Positions 1 through 5,602 of a DNA stretch of 5,602 nucleotides are shown piece by piece. The notes below the pieces were generated by a model. That model did no database searches. It saw nothing but the letters and a program-made list of their open reading frames with translations, and had not been told where the DNA came from. Position numbers and translations under genes: made by a program. How positions within the stretch are numbered: the stretch's first letter is position 1; each line of letters starts with the position of its first letter. Source of the DNA: Leptolyngbya sp. SIO4C5. GTDB taxonomy: Bacteria > Cyanobacteriota > Cyanobacteriia > Phormidesmidales > Phormidesmidaceae. The stretch covers positions 1 to 5,602 of the forward strand of contig JAAHIC010000337.1 in assembly GCA_010671965.1 (NCBI GenBank), given 5' to 3'.

Positions 1-24
1 GCCAACATTCTCGTCAATGTTGGC
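1..24 (-). terminator. Perfect inverted repeat downstream of ispG, possible terminator
   Basis: GCCAACATT (1-9) and AATGTTGGC (16-24) are exact reverse complements separated by a 6-base loop, so a transcript can fold a 9-bp stem. The hairpin starts 27 bases after the ispG stop codon, which is where a transcription end would be expected. The stem has only four G/C pairs. The bases that would form the U-tract on the minus strand lie outside the window, so intrinsic termination cannot be confirmed. On the plus strand the stem is followed by TAGTTTAG, not a T run. It could instead be a 3' stabilising hairpin or part of a longer dyad cut by the window edge. Confidence 0.45.
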
Positions 25-51
25 TAGTTTAGCTCACTCCTTAATACAAGT

Positions 52-1278
52 TTAGGGATCTACCCAGCGATCGTCTGCCTTAATTAAGTTGATCAGTTCC
101 GCCACACCCTGATCTTCTGGCACCCGCTTGATTTCCTCTCGCCCCCGGTAGAGGGAAATGTATCCCGGCTGCTTGCCGACATAGCCATAGTCCGCGTCCG
201 CCATTTCGCCAGGGCCGTTGACGATACAGCCCATAACCGCGATGTCTAAACCTGTGAGATGGTTAGTGGCTTCCCGGACTTTATGCAATACTTCTTCTAG
301 GTTGAAAAGCGTCCGCCCGCAGGAAGGGCAGGCCACATACTCCACCATTGTTTTGCGCAGCCCTAAAGCCTGCAAAATGCTGTAGCAAACCGGAATTTCT
401 TTCTCTGGCGCTTCGGTGAGAGAAACGCGAATCGTATCGCCAATCCCTTCGGCTAAAAGCGTGCCAATACCGGCTGTAGACTTGATGCGGCCATATTCAC
501 CGTCTCCGGCTTCGGTGACGCCTAAATGTAGGGGATAATCCATCCCCAACTGATTCATGCGCTGCACCATCAGACGGTAGGCCGCTAGCATGACGGGAAC
601 GCGAGAAGCTTTCAAAGAAATGACTAAATTGCGATAGTCTAGGGACTCGCAAATGCGGATAAATTCTAGGGCAGATTCCACCATGCCCTCTGGGGTATCG
701 CCGTAGGTAAACAGCATTCGCTCGGCTAAAGACCCATGATTTACGCCAATGCGCATGGCCTTGTTCTGATCGCGCAGGGTAACCACTAAAGGCTCTAGGG
801 TTTCGCGAATTTTGCTGCCAATTTCCTCAAATTCTTGCTGCGTGTACTCTGTGCGGGCAGCACTTGGCTTTTCAAAAACATATAGCCCCGGATTGATTCG
901 TACCTTGTCGACGTGCTTGGCCACTTCTAGGGCAATTTTCATGCCGTTGTGATGCACGTCTGCGACGAGCGGTACGGGCTGATAGCTGGCCGCTAGCTTT
1001 TGTTTAATCTCAGCGATCGCTTTGGCATGGGCCATACTGGGCACGGTCACCCGCACAATTTCACAGCCAATTTCATGCAGGCGGCGAATGGCGGCCACTG
1101 AACCGTCGATGTCCAGCGTGTCTTCGTTAATCATTGACTGGACGACGACTGGATTCCCCCCACCAATGGTGACGTCACCAACCTGGACGGGGCGGGTTTG
1201 GCGACGATGGATTGTGGTGTCAAAGGCAGGATTCGCTTCAGCAGCGGGCGCAGCCGTAGGATTTGGCAGAGTTTGCAT
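52..1278 (-). CDS. ispG: 4-hydroxy-3-methylbut-2-enyl diphosphate synthase (IspG/GcpE)
   Basis: The enzyme converts 2-C-methyl-D-erythritol 2,4-cyclodiphosphate to HMBPP, the penultimate step of the MEP isoprenoid pathway that feeds carotenoids, phytol and quinones. It is a cytosolic [4Fe-4S] enzyme; cyanobacterial and plant forms are known to take electrons from ferredoxin. The 408-residue length fits the bacterial two-domain form: a TIM barrel (about 20-290, with [11 protein letters not shown] at 45-55 and VRINPGLY at 126-133) followed by the cluster domain. The three cluster cysteines are present as CPSC (C317, C320) and CIVNGPGE (C351), and E358 is the conserved glutamate seven residues after the third cysteine. 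The ATG at 1278 gives the usual MQTLP start. No good ribosome-binding site lies close to it (AAGGAG is 47 bases upstream), and no other ATG, GTG or TTG lies in frame before the upstream stop. The identification is firm. Confidence 0.97.
   Translation of the reverse strand: MQTLPNPTAAPAAEANPAFDTTIHRRQTRPVQVGDVTIGGGNPVVVQSMINEDTLDIDGSVAAIRRLHEIGCEIVRVTVPSMAHAKAIAEIKQKLAASYQPVPLVADVHHNGMKIALEVAKHVDKVRINPGLYVFEKPSAARTEYTQQEFEEIGSKIRETLEPLVVTLRDQNKAMRIGVNHGSLAERMLFTYGDTPEGMVESALEFIRICESLDYRNLVISLKASRVPVMLAAYRLMVQRMNQLGMDYPLHLGVTEAGDGEYGRIKSTAGIGTLLAEGIGDTIRVSLTEAPEKEIPVCYSILQALGLRKTMVEYVACPSCGRTLFNLEEVLHKVREATNHLTGLDIAVMGCIVNGPGEMADADYGYVGKQPGYISLYRGREEIKRVPEDQGVAELINLIKADDRWVDP
1013..1020. repeat. 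HIP1 palindrome in ispG
   Basis: GCGATCGC, the highly iterated palindrome of many cyanobacterial genomes. Here it encodes Ala87-Ile88-Ala89 of IspG. Confidence 0.9.
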
Positions 1279-1297
1279 AGCGCAAGCGGGATTCAGC

Positions 1298-1315
1298 TCG
1301 GTGTTTTCGGTGTTT
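1298..1315. repeat. 9-bp perfect tandem duplication in the ispG leader
   Basis: TCGGTGTTT occurs twice head to tail (1298-1306 and 1307-1315), between the ispG start codon and the purine-rich AAGGAG at 1326-1331 on the minus strand. Because the unit is 9 bp, it keeps the reading frame open upstream of the ATG. It may simply be a local slippage duplication. It lengthens the gap between the Shine-Dalgarno-like sequence and the start codon. Confidence 0.8.
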
Positions 1316-1394
1316 AAAGTGTAAGCTCCTTAATTCAGAGTGCCACAGAATCAGGTGGTTTACGTGCTAGGTAGACAACATCTGCTGAGAGAAT

Positions 1395-1853
1395 TTAGCT
1401 CAAACGAGCCGTACACTCTAGAATTAGGCGCTGATTCACAGTAGCGTAGGGCTGAATCGCTAATGCCTGCCGAAAAGCGGCGATCGCCTCTCGGTAGTTA
1501 CCCAGTGCCGCCTGCGAAAGTCCCAAGCCGTGTAGCGCGCCAAAGTGATAGGGCACCAGAGCAATCACCCGCTGACAGTCTGCCAGCGCCGCTTGATAAT
1601 TCTTTTGCAGGTAGTGCAGCACCGCTCTGCGATTCCAGGCTTCGGCAAAATCAGGCTCGGCCTGTACGAGCTGGGTTAGTAGCTCTTCTGCCCGTGCAGT
1701 CTCCCCCTGCTCTAGCAAAGCTTGGCTGCGCAGCAAAAGCTGGGCTTTATCAGCGCCCTTTTGATGAAACCATTCCTGCCAAAAGTCTGCGGTGGCCTGA
1801 GAGCGAACCGTCTCGTCGGAACTCTTGAGGGCGGCTAACCGTTGCTCAATCAT
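1395..1853 (-). CDS. Small tetratricopeptide repeat (TPR) protein
   Basis: This 152-residue soluble protein has three contiguous 34-residue TPR units, at about 37-70, 71-104 and 105-138. Each shows the helix-turn-helix pattern of small and large residues; the second begins EAWNRRAVLHYL and the third GALHGLGLSQAALGNY. TPRs form a superhelical groove for protein-protein contacts, so this is probably an adaptor or assembly factor with an unknown partner. The N-terminal section contains WQEWFHQKG (25-33), an aromatic-rich segment that I recall from other cyanobacterial TPR proteins but cannot check. There is no signal peptide or membrane segment. The start is the ATG at 1853, with only a weak purine stretch before it. 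The gene lies 116 bp upstream of ispG in the same direction and could be cotranscribed with it. The fold is clear; the cellular role is not. Confidence 0.88.
   Translation of the reverse strand: MIEQRLAALKSSDETVRSQATADFWQEWFHQKGADKAQLLLRSQALLEQGETARAEELLTQLVQAEPDFAEAWNRRAVLHYLQKNYQAALADCQRVIALVPYHFGALHGLGLSQAALGNYREAIAAFRQALAIQPYATVNQRLILECTARLS
1480..1487. repeat. HIP1 palindrome in the TPR gene
   Basis: GCGATCGC with the extended palindromic context GGCGATCGCC. It encodes Ala-Ile-Ala within REAIAAF (121-127) of the third TPR. The surrounding 15-mer AGCGGCGATCGCCTC recurs exactly in clpB at 5186-5200. Confidence 0.9.
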
Positions 1854-1918
1854 AAAAAATCCGAGCTGGAATTTATCAAACTAGGTGATACAAATGTAGC
1901 GCTTGGGGTGAATTATTT

Positions 1919-1942
1919 TATCAGGCCAGTTATTAGGCCAGT
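1919..1942. repeat. 12-bp near-perfect tandem repeat in the divergent intergenic region
   Basis: TATCAGGCCAGT (1919-1930) is followed directly by TATTAGGCCAGT (1931-1942), differing at one base. It lies between the divergent starts of the TPR gene (1853) and the GT87 gene (2012). A third copy of the 11-base core TCAGGCCAGTT occurs inside the GT87 coding sequence at 2230-2240. Two units one helical turn apart could be a regulator site, but a chance duplication is equally possible. I found no convincing -35/-10 pair on either strand in this region (1854-2011). Confidence 0.7.
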
Positions 1943-1997
1943 GCCTTGTGCCGGGAGAGACAGCGCACTTTACGCAAGATTAGCATCTCCATTAGTC

Positions 1998-2003
1998 AGG
2001 AAG
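1998..2003 (+). promoter_or_regulatory. Ribosome binding site that decides the GT87 start
   Basis: AGGAAG lies 8 bases before the ATG at 2012, a normal Shine-Dalgarno spacing. It supports the ATG over the in-frame TTG at 1946, which would add 22 polar, non-family-like residues. Confidence 0.7.
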
Positions 2004-2011
2004 CGAGTTGC

Positions 2012-3223
2012 ATGAAGGTTTTAGAGCGATCGCAGCTATTGCATTTTTTAGGACGATACGGCCTGTATTTTCTGCCCGTTGTCTTTTCAATTGCGCTAGC
2101 GTTTGAAACCTATCAGTTTGATTTTCGGACATCCTACATCGCTGGAAAATCCGTTCTCTACCAGCTAGATCCCTATCTCAATCATGTTTCTAATTTTCCG
2201 GAATTTTACAGCCCGGTCAATGCAGGCAGTCAGGCCAGTTCTGGACTGAGATATCCGCCACTCGCGGCGATACTCTATGCGCCCTTTGCGCTTCTCCCCT
2301 ATGGCACCGCCAAAATCGTTTTCACTGCCGTCATCCTGTTATTCTTTGGGCTGATTTGCTTTGAGCTGGCTAAATACAGTCGATTTTCGCTTAAGGGTGA
2401 AGCAGTTCTATTTGCTGCCTGCAGCTTTCCAATCATTGCTTCAGTGGAAAGAGGTCAGATTGATTTAGTGGTCGTTTATTTGGCCCTCCTCACTTTTCTG
2501 TGGCAGCAAAAAGGGAGAAGCCATCTAGCCGCCTTAGCGTTGGCCCTAGCCGCTAACATCAAGGTCATCCCCCTAGGCGTGCTGATTTATTACGGATTCC
2601 GGCGCAATTTTGACTTCATTGCCAAAACGCTGGTCTATACCACTGTGTTGTTATTGCTGCCGCTGCCCTACTTCGGCATTGCTGTTTATCGCCATTTTCT
2701 CAGCCGTATTGTGCCTGAAGTATTTGGTGAAATTACCAGCGCTGTGCCTATTGACTTACATGGTCAGAGAGTTTTTAAAAATATTGTGGAATCGGTGGAT
2801 GGGCCAAGACTGCGCTTAGGCCACGATTTTGTCAACGGCTTTATGAATCCATTCTTCAAAAACTCCTCGACGGGAGCCATCGTTTTAGGTCTAGTTCTGA
2901 CCATACTTTTTTTTATCGCGGCGAGAAAGTGTCCTAAAAACTATCAGTTTTTCGGCTTTCTCAATATGATTAACGTTTTTAACCCCAAAGCCTGGATTAT
3001 GGGGTTAGTTTGGCATCTGCCCTTATTTTTCTATCTCTATGATCGATCTAGCCAGTTGGGGCGATTTTTTATCCTGCTGCCTTTATTCTGTCCGCCTTTC
3101 CTCAATCTCAACGTGGCTTTAGCCTATGTGGTTTCAGTTCTGTTTGCCTTGGGGATGCAGCTACCTTTTTTGAGTCAGCGACTCTTACAAAAGCCTCCTG
3201 CTTTGGACTCAGAAATGGCGTGA
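2012..3223 (+). CDS. Polytopic membrane glycosyltransferase, GT87 (DUF2029) family
   Basis: The predicted protein has 403 residues from the ATG at 2012. It is strongly hydrophobic, with about ten likely transmembrane segments, so it sits in a membrane. GT87 enzymes are GT-C fold transferases that use polyprenyl-phosphate sugars; the known example is the mycobacterial mannosyltransferase PimE. Family-like features are an early acidic loop (D37, then GKSVLYQLDPY at 45-55), RYPPL (80-84), GQIDL (148-152) and NIKVIPL (182-188). D37 is the likely catalytic aspartate by analogy. Donor and acceptor cannot be read from the sequence; surface glycan or glycolipid assembly is an inference, helped by the GT2 gene next door. 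The 3' end overlaps the convergent GT2 gene by 15 bp. Sampled 60-base lines in this gene are about 45% GC, against 60% in one sampled clpB line. A run of eight T lies at 2907-2914. Confidence 0.82.
   Translation: MKVLERSQLLHFLGRYGLYFLPVVFSIALAFETYQFDFRTSYIAGKSVLYQLDPYLNHVSNFPEFYSPVNAGSQASSGLRYPPLAAILYAPFALLPYGTAKIVFTAVILLFFGLICFELAKYSRFSLKGEAVLFAACSFPIIASVERGQIDLVVVYLALLTFLWQQKGRSHLAALALALAANIKVIPLGVLIYYGFRRNFDFIAKTLVYTTVLLLLPLPYFGIAVYRHFLSRIVPEVFGEITSAVPIDLHGQRVFKNIVESVDGPRLRLGHDFVNGFMNPFFKNSSTGAIVLGLVLTILFFIAARKCPKNYQFFGFLNMINVFNPKAWIMGLVWHLPLFFYLYDRSSQLGRFFILLPLFCPPFLNLNVALAYVVSVLFALGMQLPFLSQRLLQKPPALDSEMA
2026..2033. repeat. HIP1 palindrome near the GT87 start
   Basis: GCGATCGC fifteen bases into the GT87 gene, read in a different frame as part of Glu-Arg-Ser-Gln (residues 5-8). 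Confidence 0.9.
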
Positions 3224-4252
3224 TAAGATTTCCTGCGCAATGGGTTCAGGAATTTGATGGCGTCTTAGGTAATCAGCGAGCTGTTGCTGCTGCTTAGGCG
3301 GCGGCGTCACTTGGCTCAGAAACAATTTAACGACCTTACGCAGATAAAAAATCACATATTTCCAGCGTGGCACCGACTGCTGGCTGCGATAAATACTGTT
3401 GACCATGTGCTGCACGTTCTGAGGTGATTTTAGGCTGGTTAGCTGCTGAAAGACTTGCTTCTTGGCTGACCAGGTAGGAGCCAAATACCACTGTAGGGTC
3501 AGGGGCATATGGCGCACGATATCGGTAATTTGAAAGTGCGTGGTGGCCTGCAACCGACTGGAAAGGTGAATGGCGTAGCCTTGGGCTTTCGCTCGGCAAA
3601 TATATTCGTAATCGCCGCCATAGTGCTGAAATCGCTCAGCATTAGGCAGGCCAATCATTTTCACTAGCTGAACCGGAATCACGGCTAAATTGCCGTTTAG
3701 GGTATGCACTGTCAGCGTGGACTGGGCCCGAAACGGTTCTAGGCTGTTGATGAGTTGGCTATTAAGCACTCCGCCATAAACGACCCAGTCAGGGTAGGTT
3801 TGATCTCGGACAATGCCGCCGGTAATCACTTTTTGATCGGCATTTTCCTGACAAACTTGCAGCAAGTTAGTCAGAAAATCAGCGGCTAGGGTGATGTCGT
3901 CATTGAGCCAAACAATATAGTCACTTGCTAAAGTCTCAACGGCATACTGCATTCCCTGGGCGATCGCCCCTGTCCACCAAAGATTGCCATCTCCCGCCAA
4001 AAGATGCACCTGCGGAAAGTGGCTGCTAATCAGCTCAGGTGTCCCGTCCGTGGAGGCGTCATCTACGACGACAACCTGCAGGGGGATGTCCTGCTGCTGG
4101 CTCTGCTCCTGTAACTGCTGCAAAATCGCTAGCGTGTAATGCTGCCGGTTCCTGACCGGCAAAACTGCCGTAATGGTCAGTTCTGACCGTGGCCTAAACT
4201 CCGATGGCTGAGACGAGTTTTCTAGCAGCATGACTTTCCGCAAGACTTCCAT
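3209..4252 (-). CDS. Glycosyltransferase family 2 protein
   Basis: This 347-residue protein has a GT-A nucleotide-sugar transferase domain at about 25-240. The motifs come in order: VVVDDASTDG (61-70) for nucleotide binding; GNLWWTGAIAQG (89-100); WLNDDI (115-120), the DXD-like metal and diphosphate site; NGNLAVIP (186-193); and YGGDYEYICRAKAQGY (211-226), where D214 or E216 is the likely catalytic base. The C-terminal 100 or so residues are basic and partly hydrophobic (VIFYLRKVVKLFL, 300-312) and may touch the membrane. There is no signal peptide. The sugar and acceptor are unknown; the GNLWWTG segment recalls COG1216 rhamnosyltransferase-like enzymes, which is a weak hint. The ATG at 4252 lacks a good ribosome-binding site. 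The ATG at 4231 (residue 8) has GGAAAG at 4234-4239 and may be the true start. The gene lies 33 bp downstream of clpB on the same strand. Confidence 0.88.
   Translation of the reverse strand: MEVLRKVMLLENSSQPSEFRPRSELTITAVLPVRNRQHYTLAILQQLQEQSQQQDIPLQVVVVDDASTDGTPELISSHFPQVHLLAGDGNLWWTGAIAQGMQYAVETLASDYIVWLNDDITLAADFLTNLLQVCQENADQKVITGGIVRDQTYPDWVVYGGVLNSQLINSLEPFRAQSTLTVHTLNGNLAVIPVQLVKMIGLPNAERFQHYGGDYEYICRAKAQGYAIHLSSRLQATTHFQITDIVRHMPLTLQWYLAPTWSAKKQVFQQLTSLKSPQNVQHMVNSIYRSQQSVPRWKYVIFYLRKVVKLFLSQVTPPPKQQQQLADYLRRHQIPEPIAQEILSRHF
3960..3967. repeat. HIP1 palindrome in the GT2 gene
   Basis: GCGATCGC encoding Ala-Ile-Ala inside the GNLWWTGAIAQG motif (89-100), close to the presumed active site. 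Confidence 0.9.
4143..4161 (-). other. Short hairpin inside the 5' part of the GT2 coding sequence
   Basis: TGCCGGT and ACCGGCA form a perfect, GC-rich 7-bp stem around a 5-base loop, about 90 bases into the GT2 gene (codons 31-37). No T run follows it on either strand, so it is not an intrinsic terminator. It could slow early elongation or be a chance dyad. Confidence 0.4.
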
Positions 4253-4285
4253 GCTTTTTAGATTACCCGCCAGACTCAGTTTGGG

Positions 4286-5602
4286 CTAAGACTTGGATGA
4301 AACAGGCTGGGGCGGAGAATCTAGCTGCACTGTCGGTTCCGGTGACTGCGTGCTGAAAGTCAAGGCACCGTGACTGAGGCCAACCCGAATCAGCGAGCCT
4401 TCTGTAAAGGTGTTCTCTAGAATTTTGGTAGCGATGGGATTTTCCAGTTCCCGCTGGATGGCCCGCTTGAGGGGACGAGCGCCATAGACCGGATCATAGC
4501 CCACCTCCGCAATATGATTTAGCGCGGCGCTGGAAAGCTCTAGCGTAATTTTTTGGTCAGCTAGGAGGCGGTGTAGCCGTCGAATTTGAATATTGACGAT
4601 TTGGCGCAGCTCGGTGCGGCTAAGGGGATGGAAGAGGATAATATCGTCTACTCGGTTGAGAAACTCAGGCCGGAAATGCCCTTGCAGCGCGTTCATCACC
4701 CGCCGCTGCATTTCGCTGTACTGAGAGTCGTCGCCTGCCACATCCAGAATATGTTCACTGCCAATATTGCTGGTCATGACAATGACGGTATTGCGGAAGT
4801 CTACGGTGCGGCCCTGAGAGTCGGTAATCCGGCCATCGTCTAGTACCTGCAGCAGAATATTAAAGACATCCGGATGCGCCTTTTCGACCTCATCTAGCAG
4901 CACCACCGAGTAGGGCTGCCGCCGCACTGTCTCAGAGAGCTGCCCCCCCTCTTCGTAGCCCACATAGCCGGGAGGTGCCCCCACCAGCCGCGAAACGGCG
5001 TGCTTTTCCATGTACTCCGACATGTCGATGCGCACGATCGCATCTTCGGCATCAAACAAGAACTCAGCCAAAGCTCTGGCTAGCTCGGTTTTGCCCACCC
5101 CGGTTGGCCCCATAAACATGAACGAGCCAATGGGACGACCCGGATCTTTCATACCGGCCCGGGCGCGGCGAATGGCGGCAGAGACAGCGGCGATCGCCTC
5201 ATCTTGACCAATCACCCGCTGGTGTAAGTGCTTTTCGAGCTGTAGCAGCTTTTGCCGCTCTGATTCCATCAGGCGATTGACCGGAATCCCTGTCCACTTG
5301 GCTACAATTTCAGCAATATCGGCTTCGATTACCTGCTCTCGTAGCAGGGTTTCGCCCCGTGCCTGAATATCCACCAGCTTGGCTTCTTTGTCTTCGCGAT
5401 CGCGCTGGACGCCTTCTAGTTCACCGTATTTGAGCTGAGCTGCCTTGTTCAGGTCGTAGGCCCGCTCTGCCTGCTCGATTTGCACCCGCAGCTGATCTTC
5501 TCGCTCCTTGAGGGTGTTAATCGCTTCTAAAGTCTGCTTTTCGGTTTGCCACTGGGAGCTGAGTTCCTGCTGCTTTTCCGATAGCTCGGCAATTTCCTGC
5601 TT
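4286..5602 (-). CDS. clpB: ATP-dependent disaggregase ClpB, C-terminal half (5' end beyond window)
   Basis: ClpB is a hexameric AAA+ chaperone that, with DnaK, threads aggregated proteins through its pore in the cytosol. The visible 438 residues, about half of the usual 860-870, hold the end of the coiled-coil M domain (1-75), the linker VAKWTGIPV (100-108), and the whole second ATPase domain: Walker A GPTGVGKT (165-172), pore loop GYVGYEEGG (212-220), Walker B VVLLDE (233-238), sensor 1 TSN (277-279), arginine finger in FRPEFLNR (310-317) and sensor 2 GARPLKR (374-380). The M-domain coil and the absence of an IGL/IGF ClpP-docking loop before FRPEFLNR argue for ClpB over ClpA or ClpC. The frame is open from the window edge, so the GTG at 5485 is an internal valine codon, not a start. 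The last 30 residues are a polar, Pro/Ser-rich tail. Cyanobacteria often carry two clpB genes; which one this is cannot be told. Confidence 0.96.
   Translation of the reverse strand, partial: KQEIAELSEKQQELSSQWQTEKQTLEAINTLKEREDQLRVQIEQAERAYDLNKAAQLKYGELEGVQRDREDKEAKLVDIQARGETLLREQVIEADIAEIVAKWTGIPVNRLMESERQKLLQLEKHLHQRVIGQDEAIAAVSAAIRRARAGMKDPGRPIGSFMFMGPTGVGKTELARALAEFLFDAEDAIVRIDMSEYMEKHAVSRLVGAPPGYVGYEEGGQLSETVRRQPYSVVLLDEVEKAHPDVFNILLQVLDDGRITDSQGRTVDFRNTVIVMTSNIGSEHILDVAGDDSQYSEMQRRVMNALQGHFRPEFLNRVDDIILFHPLSRTELRQIVNIQIRRLHRLLADQKITLELSSAALNHIAEVGYDPVYGARPLKRAIQRELENPIATKILENTFTEGSLIRVGLSHGALTFSTQSPEPTVQLDSPPQPVSSKS
5190..5197. repeat. HIP1 palindrome in clpB (first)
   Basis: GCGATCGC encoding Ala-Ile-Ala directly after VIGQDE, at visible residues 136-138, ahead of the second Walker A. 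It shares a 15-mer with the TPR-gene copy. Confidence 0.9.
5396..5403. repeat. HIP1 palindrome in clpB (second)
   Basis: GCGATCGC read as part of Arg-Asp-Arg-Glu in the M-domain coiled coil, a different frame from the other clpB copy. Confidence 0.9.

Noticed and set aside
1022..1324. Plus-strand open frame opposite the start of ispG
   Set aside because: It lies antisense to a well-conserved coding region, has no recognisable domain, and its codons mirror the ispG frame.
1463..1828. Plus-strand open frame of 121 codons opposite the TPR gene
   Set aside because: It is antisense to clear TPR repeats. Its length is explained by the GC- and Ala/Leu-rich codons of the true gene, and its product has no family features.
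1946..2011. N-terminal extension of the GT87 protein from a TTG codon at 1946
   Set aside because: The added 22 residues are polar and unlike the family, there is no good ribosome-binding site before the TTG, and the ATG at 2012 has AGGAAG at the right distance.
1854..2011. Sigma-70-type promoters in the divergent region
   Set aside because: Several -10-like hexamers such as TAAAAT and TACAAA are present, but none has a credible -35 at 16-18 bp, so no promoter is called.
3336..3599. Minus-strand open frame inside the GT2 gene
   Set aside because: It overlaps the GT2 frame on the same strand, and the product shows no domain or sensible composition.
4143..4161. Hairpin as an intrinsic terminator
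   Set aside because: It lies inside an intact coding sequence and no T run follows on either strand.
4586..5207. Two plus-strand open frames opposite clpB (4586-4843 and 5010-5207)
   Set aside because: Both are antisense to the highly conserved second ATPase domain and are shadows of its codons.
5483..5485. GTG as the start of a short ClpB-like protein
   Set aside because: The frame stays open to the window edge and the 39 upstream codons encode more of the typical ClpB M-domain coil (for example [20 protein letters not shown]), so this is an internal valine.

Overview
The window looks like an ordinary stretch of cyanobacterial chromosome. Six copies of the palindrome GCGATCGC, the cyanobacterial HIP1 repeat, occur in 5.6 kb. 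The IspG and ClpB proteins also fit the cyanobacterial type. I cannot name the genus.

Layout from left to right. Positions 1-24 hold a perfect inverted repeat just downstream of ispG. ispG (minus strand) makes the iron-sulfur enzyme of the penultimate step of the MEP isoprenoid pathway. It is preceded on the same strand by a small three-repeat TPR protein gene, with a 116-bp gap that contains a 9-bp tandem duplication. A divergent intergenic region (about 1854-2011) holds a 12-bp near-tandem repeat and separates the TPR gene from a plus-strand gene for a polytopic membrane glycosyltransferase of the GT87 (DUF2029) type. That gene converges on a minus-strand family 2 glycosyltransferase gene, and the two coding ends overlap by 15 bp. 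Finally, the 3' half of a clpB disaggregase gene runs leftward from the right edge, ending 33 bp before the GT2 start.

The minus-strand genes may form two transcription units: clpB to GT2 on the right, and TPR to ispG on the left. This rests on spacing and direction only. A membrane GT87 and a cytosolic GT2 sitting together suggest a shared role in surface glycan or glycolipid synthesis, but no substrate can be read from the sequence. No tRNA, rRNA, CRISPR array, insertion sequence or phage gene is visible, and I do not see a new biological system. The points worth a second look are small: start-site choices, the overlapping gene ends, leader repeats, the placement of HIP1 inside codons, and the lower GC of the GT87 gene.
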